From: a bacterium
GTDB lineage: Bacteria; Myxococcota_A; UBA9160; UBA4427
Direction of reading: 5' to 3'
DNA length: 64,000 nt
NCBI GenBank assembly: GCA_024742285.1
Contig: JANSYR010000002.1
Span: 124,001 to 188,000, forward strand
Each line of letters starts with the position of its first letter. The first letter of the stretch is position 1. The position numbers and the translations under genes were made by a program. Under the pieces are notes generated by a model. It was given only the letters and a program-made list of their open reading frames with translations. It ran no database searches and was not told the DNA's origin. This document shows, piece by piece, positions 57,729 to 64,000 of this stretch.

Positions 57729-59136
57729 GGCCTTCACGTCCCCGCTTGCCGCCGACCTTGGCCTTCTCGAAACCGAGCTCGGTCAGCTTCTTGCCGAAGG
57801 CGACCTTCGTCATGGCGCGCTCGCCCGCACTGTCGGCCCAGTCCCGATAGGCTCGGAAGAGCGCATCCGACGTCGCGAACAGGCTGGGGCTGCGCTCACA
57901 CCGGTCCTCGAGAAACTCCCCGAAGACATCCGACTCCTGCCGGTAGTCTTCTGTCGCACCGGTGACCGCCTGCGGCGCCTTCAGGCCTCCCGCGAGCTGG
58001 TACTTGACGCATCCCTCGACGCACCAAGCGAGCACGCTCGGCAGCTCCGCATGCAGCTTTTGAGCGAGCTTCGGGTCTCGCTCCTGTTCCGGAATCGTCA
58101 CGTTGAACGGCACGAGCTTGATCCGCCGCCAGATCCCGAGATCCTGCCCAGTGATCACCGGCTTGTGGTTCGTCGAGAGCCACACCGAGAAGGCAGGTGT
58201 GAACTCGAAGTGCTCGGCCCACATGAATCGCGCGGTGATCGTATCGCCACCGGTGAGGGCCTTGACCTTCGCCTCGTTCAGGCGCCGGTTCTCGTCGCTC
58301 TCTGAGGCGCTCACGAACCGAGCGCCCTTGAGTCGAGCGACGTCGTTCGAGATGCCGCCTGAGCCCTTCTGGGATGCCATCAGCGTCTCCGCCGGAGTGT
58401 TCTTCGCGTAGTCGCCCAGCGCGGCACGGAGGGTCTCAACGAATCGGCTCTTGCCGTTCGCCCCGGATCCCCAGAGGATGAAGAGCACCTCCTCGAGCGT
58501 CATGCCGATCAGGCTGTAGCCAACCGCCCGGTGAACGAACTCGCGGACCTCGGGGTCCGGCAGCCATCGCTCAACGCAGTCCTCCCACAGCTTGGATCGC
58601 TGCGTCTCGTCGTACACGGTGCCCGCCACCATCGAGCACATGTCGTTCGGGTGATTGGTCATCGTGTCACCGGATCGGAGATCAACCACGCAGTTCTGTG
58701 CGTTCAGCGCCCACGGGTCTGCATCGAAGTCGTCGGGCGAGGCAGCGATGCCCGGCTCGGACTGAGCCAGAGAGAGCATCGCGCGCAGGCTCTTCTCCGA
58801 TTCGGTACGCGTCCCGTGCTGGGCGAGACGCTTGCGATCGGCCTCCGTCGGACAGGCACCGGCCTGCTTGTAGATCTCCGGCGGCACGTCTCGCGCTAGC
58901 CGCATGATCTCGCCGGTTGTGTCGATCGCCCAGCGGGTTCCGTTGTAGACGAGCCACCGCTTGTAGGCCTGCACGTACCGGACGCGGTGCCCATGGAGAC
59001 GGGCGAATCGCTGTGCATTCCCGAGGTCGGTCTCGCGCTCGAGTGACGGGACCGAACAGATCTCGCGAATCGCGTTCTCGCGGTCGCGGTAGTCGCCGCT
59101 GAGCGCAATCGTCTCGAGCAGATCGTCGGCGCTCAT
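57709..59136 (-). CDS. D5/P4-type SF3 helicase (phage/plasmid primase C-terminal type)
   Basis: A 475-aa protein. The first 190 residues correspond to the D5_N region (KRWLVYNGTRWAIDTTGEI, DADPWALNAQNCVVDLRSG). Walker A WGSGANGKSRFVETL lies near residue 222, Walker B-like GARFVSASESDE near 277, and motif C VWLSTNHKPVI near 320, all typical of superfamily 3 helicases. The N-terminal primase domain of P4 alpha (777 aa) is absent, so this is the helicase/initiator half alone. It probably opens the iteron origin just downstream. It overlaps the previous gene by one base. Confidence 0.88.
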   Translation of the reverse strand: MSADDLLETIALSGDYRDRENAIREICSVPSLERETDLGNAQRFARLHGHRVRYVQAYKRWLVYNGTRWAIDTTGEIMRLARDVPPEIYKQAGACPTEADRKRLAQHGTRTESEKSLRAMLSLAQSEPGIAASPDDFDADPWALNAQNCVVDLRSGDTMTNHPNDMCSMVAGTVYDETQRSKLWEDCVERWLPDPEVREFVHRAVGYSLIGMTLEEVLFILWGSGANGKSRFVETLRAALGDYAKNTPAETLMASQKGSGGISNDVARLKGARFVSASESDENRRLNEAKVKALTGGDTITARFMWAEHFEFTPAFSVWLSTNHKPVITGQDLGIWRRIKLVPFNVTIPEQERDPKLAQKLHAELPSVLAWCVEGCVKYQLAGGLKAPQAVTGATEDYRQESDVFGEFLEDRCERSPSLFATSDALFRAYRDWADSAGERAMTKVAFGKKLTELGFEKAKVGGKRGREGLALRGE

Positions 59137-59561
59137 CAGTCGTCGTCTCCGGCGTCAGGTCGCACCGGCGAGGCCCAGTGCTTCAGCGTCTCGTGGGACA
59201 GGGCGCCGCCGGTCTTGCGCCCGGCCTCGATCTCCCGGGCCACTTGCCGAGCCCAGGCGAGTACGACGTCGACCTGGTCGCTCGCCGGCTGCGACCTGAA
59301 GGCGCCGAGCACCGCCAGCAGATAGGGCGTGTCGTTGATCCCCGCCGCCCGCGCTCGAATGACATGAGCTGCCGCATCGGGCGAGTGCTCCTTGCCCCAA
59401 CTCAGCAGCACTTCGGAGAGGAGTTCGTGCGCGGCCCTGGGAGTCAGAGTCGGCACGAGCCGTAACACCTCGTCCAAGAGGCTGGACTGCGCATCTTCCG
59501 TGGTCGGCAGCGAGAGGATCGCGACGATCCCGGTGCGCAGCTCGATGGTCTCACGGGACAC
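59136..59561 (-). CDS. Helical protein between AlpA-like activator and helicase
   Basis: A 141-aa helical protein (TAHELLSEVLLSWG-like helix, here LTPRAAHELLSEVLLSWG; VDVVLAWARQVAREIEAGRK). It shares a base with the helicase start. It may be a replication accessory factor. No family recognised. Confidence 0.58.
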   Translation of the reverse strand: MSRETIELRTGIVAILSLPTTEDAQSSLLDEVLRLVPTLTPRAAHELLSEVLLSWGKEHSPDAAAHVIRARAAGINDTPYLLAVLGAFRSQPASDQVDVVLAWARQVAREIEAGRKTGGALSHETLKHWASPVRPDAGDDD

Positions 59562-59562
59562 C

Positions 59563-59787
59563 TCAGGAGCCCGCCTGATCGAGGTCGATCTCGAACTCGC
59601 CCGGCTCGAGACCCAGTTCCCTCAGGCGGTCGTCAACCTCGTCCGGGTCGACGAAGTCTCGGCCGCCGATCCGATAGGCAGGAATCTTGCCTGTTCGGAT
59701 CTCCGCCCTGTAGGTCTGCGGCGGCAGACCCGTTCGGCGGGAATCGCGGCTGATCAACTTCAGCCGCCGACTCTTCGCGTTTTCCAT
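59563..59787 (-). CDS. AlpA/excisionase-like helix-turn-helix protein
   Basis: A 74-aa protein: KLISRDSRRTGLPPQTYRAE, IRTGKIPAYRIGGRDFVD then PDEVDDRLRELG. The order 'turn, P-x-x-T-x-Y, G-K-I-P, R-I-G-G-R, D-P-x-D-V' is that of AlpA/MerR-like small regulators. In phage satellites AlpA-type proteins activate the replication/excision operon. It is preceded by GGAGG and a 119-nt gap that may hold its promoter. Confidence 0.72.
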   Translation of the reverse strand: MENAKSRRLKLISRDSRRTGLPPQTYRAEIRTGKIPAYRIGGRDFVDPDEVDDRLRELGLEPGEFEIDLDQAGS

Positions 59788-59906
59788 CTCGGCCTCCTTC
59801 GAAATCGTTTCGATCTAACGAATTCGATTGATAGGAGACCTCGGCGAATTCCGCGGCGCTGTAGGGGCCCTTATCGTCGTGTGGCTTTCTGAGAAAGGCT
59901 GACGAG

Positions 59907-60707
59907 CTACACGATGTCAGGCGGGAACGGCCCCCAGTGCAGCCGGTGCCCGGCATCGTCGTCCCGGATCTGCCTGAAGATCGACTTGATACTGGATGGC
60001 TTGTCGGAGCGGCCCGCATCTCTGAGCAGCTTCTCGGCGACAGCGTGAGTGGCGAGCTTGATCTCAGTCCTCTCGGCTTCGGACAAGGGCGTCCCGCACG
60101 TTTCGCTCCGCCACCACGCCTCGCGGAGGTGCGGGTACTCCCTCCGGAAGCGCACGCCGTAATGCGCGACGAAGATTCTCCGCCACCAAGGGTGGTACTT
60201 TTCGCCGGCCGGAGGTGCGATGCCCAGGTCGATCAGGGCGGCTTCGGAAATCGCATCTCGCACATCCTGCGCGGGCATGGGGATTGACCCGATCTTCGCC
60301 CGGGCCGGCACGATGATCGATGCCCACCACAGGAAGATCTGCCGATGCTTCGCTAGCGCGTCGAGCAGCTTCCGCACGTCTCCAGCGGCGGCGAGGTCTA
60401 CGAGATCCGCATCTGTCGTGGCCAGAAGCTCGTCGCAAAGCTCACCGAATCGAATATCGCTTCGGAACAGGCCGTCCAGGTCGTCTACCCGGATCGTGGC
60501 TTCCGAAGCGCAGTCATCATCGTCGTCGGTCAGCTCGTCAATCTCGACAGACGGAGTAGACAGGGGACTCGCAAGTAGCTCAAGATTCTCCGCGGGCACG
60601 GCCGAGACGCGCTTGCGAAGCATCTCAGCGTACGACTCGCGTGTCTTGCGAAGTATCTCGGCGTGAATCTCGAGTGTGAGGCCGTAGCCGAATTCTTCCT
60701 TGCCCAT
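59907..60707 (-). CDS. Hypothetical protein of element B, unknown function
   Basis: A 266-aa protein. An acidic run (EIDELTDDDDDCASEATIRV) separates a helical N-terminus from a globular C-terminus with KYHPWWRRIFVAHYGVRFRR and EKLLRDAGRSDKPSSIKSIF. No catalytic motif is evident. It is the first gene after the structured intergenic element and is separated from AlpA by 119 nt, so it may be in its own transcription unit. Confidence 0.58.
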   Translation of the reverse strand: MGKEEFGYGLTLEIHAEILRKTRESYAEMLRKRVSAVPAENLELLASPLSTPSVEIDELTDDDDDCASEATIRVDDLDGLFRSDIRFGELCDELLATTDADLVDLAAAGDVRKLLDALAKHRQIFLWWASIIVPARAKIGSIPMPAQDVRDAISEAALIDLGIAPPAGEKYHPWWRRIFVAHYGVRFRREYPHLREAWWRSETCGTPLSEAERTEIKLATHAVAEKLLRDAGRSDKPSSIKSIFRQIRDDDAGHRLHWGPFPPDIV

Positions 60708-60741
60708 CGCGCACCTCCGCTCGGTGCACCGCAGATGTGAA

Positions 60742-60797
60742 GCGCGGGCCAGGCCGGTGCGGAACCGGCTCTTCGGGTGGCCTCCCTAGGCCCGCGC
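60742..60797. ncRNA. Strongly structured intergenic element (RNA or bidirectional terminator)
   Basis: A 9-bp outer stem (GCGCGGGCC at 60742-60750 with GGCCCGCGC at 60789-60797) encloses a 6-bp perfect hairpin (GCCGGT-GCGGA-ACCGGC) and the motif CTCTTCGGG. The nested, multi-branched shape is more complex than a simple terminator and lacks a T tract on either strand. It lies between the NYN gene and the next leftward gene. It could be a terminator, a processed small RNA or a protein-binding site. Confidence 0.45.
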
Positions 60798-60801
60798 AGT
60801 A

Positions 60802-61398
60802 CTACAAGTCAGCGTACTCTTGACGAGGTCCAGGATCCCTAGCCTGAAAGAACAGCAGCTCCAACTCGATGAACGCATCAACAGCTGGGCGGATGTGTGG
60901 GTTCAGGCCGTCCTTGAACGCGGCGCCCCAGACGGTCACGCCCTGCCGCATTACTTCCTGGATGACCGGCAGATAGTCGCCGTCGCCGCTCACGATCACT
61001 ATTTGGTCAGCGGTGCGATTGTAGGCATGCCGGAGCGCCTCAACCGTGAGATTGATATCGACGCTCTTGTTCTTGCCGCCGCGCTTCGGTTTCACAAAGA
61101 CGTGTGGGACCAGCGTCTCGGGGCTTGCCGCCCCCTTTCGAATTCGCGCAGGCACCATGCTGATCAACGACCGAAGCGCGTTGACCTTCTCTTCGTTTCC
61201 AACGATCGTCGTGAGGTAGCTGACTCGCAGTAGGTCCTCGAACTGGTCCAGCGCGCCGAGCTTCCAGTGCCACACGAATTGGTCGGGCATATGCACGACA
61301 TCAGCTCGCGGCTGCAGGAAGTTGTCTGCGTCACGCGTGCGCTCGAAGCCTGCTACTAGATTCTCGCCGTCGACCAAGATAAGAGTACGCTTGCTCAT
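60802..61398 (-). CDS. NYN-domain (PIN-like) ribonuclease
   Basis: A 198-aa protein of the NYN/LabA type. TLILVDGENLVAG gives the first catalytic Asp, KSVDINLTVEALRHA the second, and IVIVSGDGDYLPVI the third acidic pair, followed by GVTVWGAAF and a terminal helix. NYN domains are metal-dependent RNases. The ATG overlaps the stop of the membrane gene upstream (ATGA), so the two are made together. A role as a defence effector or regulator is inferred from association with mobile DNA. Confidence 0.85.
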   Translation of the reverse strand: MSKRTLILVDGENLVAGFERTRDADNFLQPRADVVHMPDQFVWHWKLGALDQFEDLLRVSYLTTIVGNEEKVNALRSLISMVPARIRKGAASPETLVPHVFVKPKRGGKNKSVDINLTVEALRHAYNRTADQIVIVSGDGDYLPVIQEVMRQGVTVWGAAFKDGLNPHIRPAVDAFIELELLFFQARDPGPRQEYADL

Positions 61399-62138
61399 GC
61401 GTTCCGCTCCCGGTCCACCGAAGGCTCAACTTCCGCATCTGCGTTCGGCTTGACGTACTCCACCTTCAGGGGCTTCGCGCCGGGATATTCGTGCCTCATG
61501 AACTCCTCAATGTCGGCGAGGCATTCTCGGATCCTGAGTTCCGCGGTGTCTGCGTTGTCATAGATCGCATCGGTGAGGTCCTGGAGCTGTGAGGCCATCG
61601 ACTCCGACACCAGGATCTCCCCTGGTTCCGTTGCATTCTCGTCTTGAAGCCTGAGGTGAATCTCGTGACGTTGCTGAAGGTCTCCGATGACCGCGTCGAC
61701 GCATCTCGAACATGTGTGTAGGCGGAGCAGCAGGTCCGGATTCTTCGACTGCACCACGAATTTCAGCGCTTCGAAGTCGAATCGCACATCTGGAGGCTCA
61801 ATCCCAAGCGGTTTGAGCAGAACATGTCGATGAGGATCGTCGCGGTGCTCCTCGAGTGATTGGTCGAGTATGTTCCGGATTAGGTTCTGCTGTGTCGCGA
61901 GCACGAACTGCGCATGTTTCAGGTCACTCTCGCGCCGTTCCCGCTCTTCATCGGCTCTTCGCCAGTGATCCAGAGAGAAGGCTATCCACGCACCTGTGGC
62001 TGCACCGATGAGCGTGCCAACCAGTGAGGAGCTGAACACTCGGTAGGGTGATTGCGGATCGAGGGCCGGGATCATCAGCGCGGCAGAGGCGACCGCGACG
62101 GCCAGGCCAAGGGCGAACGCCTCGGTGTATCGACTCAT
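61395..62138 (-). CDS. Two-helix membrane protein coupled to the NYN gene
   Basis: A 247-aa protein with two N-terminal membrane helices (ALGLAVAVASAALMIPAL; SLVGTLIGAATGAWIAFSL) and a long cytoplasmic part. The latter starts with a coiled coil (RRADEERERRESDLKHAQF) and has CSRCVDAVIGDLQQ with one CxxC. Translation is coupled to the RNase gene. A membrane sensor plus nuclease pair would suit an abortive-infection or exclusion module. No known family is recognised, so this is inference. Confidence 0.65.
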   Translation of the reverse strand: MSRYTEAFALGLAVAVASAALMIPALDPQSPYRVFSSSLVGTLIGAATGAWIAFSLDHWRRADEERERRESDLKHAQFVLATQQNLIRNILDQSLEEHRDDPHRHVLLKPLGIEPPDVRFDFEALKFVVQSKNPDLLLRLHTCSRCVDAVIGDLQQRHEIHLRLQDENATEPGEILVSESMASQLQDLTDAIYDNADTAELRIRECLADIEEFMRHEYPGAKPLKVEYVKPNADAEVEPSVDRERNA

Positions 62139-62186
62139 CGCTGCGCCTCCGCCTGACTACCCGCGTCCCCGGAAGTAGCTCGGGTG

Positions 62187-62591
62187 CTAAAGGTCGCCAA
62201 GAAGCCGCTCAGCCTGCTTCTCGATGAACTTCTTGCCAAGCTCAATCACGAAGGCAAGCCCTTCGTCGTGCGCGCGTTCTTGGACGAGGGAGGCGAAGTC
62301 AGGCTTCGCGAGGGACGCCGCGAAGTTGTGGCCCGCCGCCGTAAGACGCCAGGGCGTGTCCGCGATCATGTGTCCGCCAGTCGGGCCATATGTGATGCCG
62401 AGCCGAGACTTCGTAGCTAGAGGCGCCTCCAACAGCCCTTCGTCTCCGAGGATCTCAAGGTGGAAGACAAGCCTCCGCTGCGCTTCTTCTGTCGAAAATA
62501 TGTCGTCGAAATCGCTCGACGAGACGGTGAGGCCCGGGGCATCGAGGAAGACCCCCAACACTGTGCCGAGGAAATCGTAGTCGATTCTCAT
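62187..62591 (-). CDS. DUF2513-family phage protein
   Basis: A 134-aa protein: MRIDYDFLGTVLGVFLDAPG at the start, LVFHLEILGDEGLLEAP in the middle, DTPWRLTAAGHNFAASL and a final FVIELGKKFIEKQAERLLG. This order is that of the DUF2513 family, a winged-helix-like group frequent in prophages. GGAG lies 6 nt before the ATG; the longer frame upstream overlaps the zinc-finger gene and is not preferred. Function unknown, regulatory role likely. Confidence 0.75.
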   Translation of the reverse strand: MRIDYDFLGTVLGVFLDAPGLTVSSSDFDDIFSTEEAQRRLVFHLEILGDEGLLEAPLATKSRLGITYGPTGGHMIADTPWRLTAAGHNFAASLAKPDFASLVQERAHDEGLAFVIELGKKFIEKQAERLLGDL

Positions 62592-62770
62592 CTCTTGCTC
62601 CGCGACAGCTTCACTCGGCAGTTCGTCGAGCATGTCTTCGGCTGCTTGTCAGGCTGCTTCACGATGAACCACTTGCCGCAGATCAGGCACTCGTGCTCGA
62701 GCACCTCGATCCGACGGATGACCTTGCGCCAGCGGACCCCGTCAGGAGTCTTCCCCTCACTCTTCCCCAT
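62588..62770 (-). CDS. Small four-Cys zinc-finger protein
   Basis: A 60-aa protein. After a basic N-terminus (VRWRKVIRRIEVLEHE) it has CLICGKWF and TCSTNCRVKLSRSKR, giving C-x2-C and C-x3-C, as in small treble-clef or MucR-like DNA/RNA binders. It is the first gene of the leftward operon, starting 9 nt from the repeated operator. It overlaps DUF2513 by 4 nt (ATGA). Confidence 0.68.
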   Translation of the reverse strand: MGKSEGKTPDGVRWRKVIRRIEVLEHECLICGKWFIVKQPDKQPKTCSTNCRVKLSRSKR

Positions 62771-62778
62771 GGGACGAG

Positions 62779-62825
62779 CGTAACGAAGGTGTGTTGGCTG
62801 CTCAACGTAACGGAGCTATGTTGGC
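62779..62825. promoter_or_regulatory. Paired 20-bp direct repeats in the divergent control region of element B
   Basis: CGTAACGAAGGTGTGTTGGC (62779-62798) and CGTAACGGAGCTATGTTGGC (62806-62825) agree in 17 of 20 positions, with start-to-start spacing of 27 bp. They occupy nearly all of the 72-bp gap between the divergent genes at 62770 and 62843, so they probably bind a regulator that controls both directions. Confidence 0.62.
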
Positions 62826-62842
62826 GATGCCAGAGGGGTGAG

Positions 62843-63382
62843 ATGACCAGCGCTGACCGAGCCGATATGTCTGTTGCCGAGGCACCAGGGACGAAGATCT
62901 GCGACGAGGCCCGCGCCTACGTCGACCAGGTCCTGCACGAGAAGCGCATCGCCATCCACGTCCTGCTCGCCCGCTGCGAATCCCCGATCGAGCAGCAGCT
63001 CGCGGCCGCCCTCTGGGCCCGCTGGGACTGCCGTGTCCGCGAGCTTGGGTCGGGAATGGACGCTCCGCTCGGTGGCGACGATTGCCGTGTGGTCTCGATC
63101 GAGCCGCAGCGGATGATCGTGGTCGCGAACGCTCGCTACCGCGCCGACTTCGTCGTCTACCGCTCGACGAAGGGGCAGGGCGTCGATCCGCTGATCGTTG
63201 TGGAGGCTGACGGCCGCGAGTTCCACGACCGCACGCAGTCGCAGGCGTGTCGGGATCGACGGCGCGACCGGGCAATGGTGCTCCAGGGGATGCGCGTGCT
63301 GCGTTTCTCAGGGAGCGAGATCTATGGGGACCCGGATGCGTGCGCGGCCGAGATCGACGCGCTCCTGCGGTCCTCACGGTGA
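62843..63382 (+). CDS. DUF559-like PD-(D/E)XK endonuclease-type protein
   Basis: A 179-aa protein with GAGGGG before its ATG. CESPIEQQLAAALWARWD is the N-terminal E-S-x-x-E helix of the family, RADFVVYR and LIVVEADGREFHD carry the D and E-x-D/K-type catalytic positions, and RRRDRAMVLQGMRVLRFSG is the D-R-x-R-D...G-W/M-x-V-x-R-F pattern of DUF559/Vsr-like nucleases. It is the first gene of the rightward operon of element B. Often defence- or mobility-associated; the substrate is unknown. Confidence 0.78.
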   Translation: MTSADRADMSVAEAPGTKICDEARAYVDQVLHEKRIAIHVLLARCESPIEQQLAAALWARWDCRVRELGSGMDAPLGGDDCRVVSIEPQRMIVVANARYRADFVVYRSTKGQGVDPLIVVEADGREFHDRTQSQACRDRRRDRAMVLQGMRVLRFSGSEIYGDPDACAAEIDALLRSSR

Positions 63383-63415
63383 TTTCCGGGCATTTCGCCC
63401 TGAAGGAGAGAATGA

Positions 63416-63841
63416 ATGCGTTACTACCTCGATGTGCACTTTCCGGTCGATCGACCGGACGACCTCACGCCCAAGGGCTTGCTGCAGGTGGCGGACGGGC
63501 GGCTACGAGCCGCTCGGCTCTTCGTCGCGGAGTCGGGAGGCGAACGCTACGTCGCGCAAGCTTCGGCCTTGATGGAGGATGTGGCGGCGCTTGTGAGCGC
63601 GGCGATCGCCCGAATCGACGGGGTCCCTGCGGAGGCGGTGTCGTTGTCCTCGGTGCCGGAGGTCGCCGAGGCGGCAGAGATGCTGTCCCACGCAGCATTC
63701 CTCTGCGCTGAACGGTCGGAGCCTATGCCGGCCGGCTTCGTAGACGATATTGCGGGCGGGCTGCACCGGTCGCTCGAAAGGCTCTCGAAGCAGGAGAGCG
63801 GTCGGCCGGTCGTGGCTGCGGAGGTGGCGGCAAATGGCTAG
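63416..63841 (+). CDS. Hypothetical protein of element B rightward operon
   Basis: A 141-aa protein, with MRYYLDVHFPVDRPDDLTP at the start and long Ala/Glu-rich helices (VAQASALMEDVAALVSAAIA, VAEAAEMLSHAAFLCAE). AAGGAGAG precedes the ATG. It overlaps the next gene by 8 nt. It could be one part of a two-gene module with that gene; no family recognised. Confidence 0.6.
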   Translation: MRYYLDVHFPVDRPDDLTPKGLLQVADGRLRAARLFVAESGGERYVAQASALMEDVAALVSAAIARIDGVPAEAVSLSSVPEVAEAAEMLSHAAFLCAERSEPMPAGFVDDIAGGLHRSLERLSKQESGRPVVAAEVAANG

Positions 63842-64000
63842 CCACATCTTGGAACTTCAGATTCCAGCTGTTTGGTACGAGCCCGGAGCATCTCCCAAGC
63901 GACCAGAAGACATCCTGAGCGACGCACTCGATCGCCTGTTGATTGCTGGGGCGCTAGCCGAGGACGAAGGGGAAGAGACGATTGCGTGTCTAATTACCGA
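63834..64000 (+). CDS. 5' part of a gene running off the window, unknown function
   Basis: 55 residues are visible, from ATG in an 8-nt overlap with the previous stop: MASHILELQIPAVWYEPGAS, then SDALDRLLIAGALAEDEG and EETIACLIT. The next genes of the rightward operon lie beyond the window. Lower GC than most neighbours is apparent in the first 60 nt. Confidence 0.55.
   Translation, partial: MASHILELQIPAVWYEPGASPKRPEDILSDALDRLLIAGALAEDEGEETIACLIT

Larger units (their letters stand above)
47133..64000. mobile_element. Element B: satellite-like or partial prophage (right end outside window)
   Basis: It starts at the inner att core, with an integrase and excisionase closely related to those of element A. 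A leftward gene string of about 15 kb carries an AlpA-like activator, D5-type helicase, iterons, a small-terminase-like gene, scaffold-like genes and two ejection-type virion genes. No portal, capsid, large terminase, tail or lysis genes are seen. This matches a phage satellite plan better than a full prophage, with the caution that a rightward operon begins at 62843 and leaves the window. Confidence 0.75.

Noticed and set aside
47180-64000. Third copy of the att core marking the end of element B
   Set aside because: I looked for the CGCGCCCGGGTCACCA end and found none to 64000, so the right end of B is placed outside the window.

Overview
The window is high-GC DNA from a Gram-negative bacterium carrying two mobile elements side by side at one tRNA-Arg gene. 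The host part (1 to about 5300) holds the 3' end of CTP synthase, a tRNA-Val, a large secreted beta-propeller/c-type cytochrome with a PEP-CTERM sorting tail, a small exported protein and an intact tRNA-Arg(CCG). The PEP-CTERM tail and Cys-rich repeats of the C-x-GG-x-DAG type suggest a deltaproteobacterial-type lineage (Myxococcota, Binatota or similar). That placement is inference; there is no 16S rRNA or broad marker set.

Element A (5250-47179, about 42 kb) is a complete-looking temperate podovirus-type prophage. It is bounded by a perfect 47-bp repeat of the tRNA-Arg 3' end. Left to right it has an integrase and excisionase; a leftward early operon with a PD-(D/E)XK nuclease and small phage proteins; an immunity region in which a 15-bp palindrome sits in the 17-bp spacer of two divergent promoters; a rightward regulatory and replication block (CII-like, HNH and PD-(D/E)XK nucleases, initiator, DnaC-like loader, RusA); a phage GroES-like co-chaperonin; and terminase, portal, scaffold, capsid, T7-like tail tube and internal virion proteins and a beta-helix tailspike. 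Then comes an exported beta-helix cassette, a lysis cassette with an embedded Rz/Rz1 pair, and a leftward operon of small accessory genes. Two ORFs in this prophage end in canonical PEP-CTERM sorting signals, the same type as the host protein at the left end. This is the most unusual feature of the window.

Element B (47133 to beyond 64000) starts at the inner att copy and has an integrase/excisionase pair closely related to that of A. It reads leftward from a regulatory region at about 62.8 kb. It encodes a NYN-domain protein, a two-helix membrane protein, DUF2513 and zinc-finger proteins, an AlpA-like activator, a D5/P4-type SF3 helicase with nearby 9-bp iterons, a small-terminase-like protein, two proteins sharing a scaffold-like C-terminal motif, and two large proteins that look like DNA-ejection or internal virion proteins. 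No capsid, portal, large terminase or tail gene is visible in this part. The layout resembles a phage satellite (P4/PICI-like) stacked on a possible helper prophage, but the right end is outside the window, so a decayed prophage is not excluded.

Functions are assigned from motifs read by eye in the translated sequence and from gene order. No database search was run.
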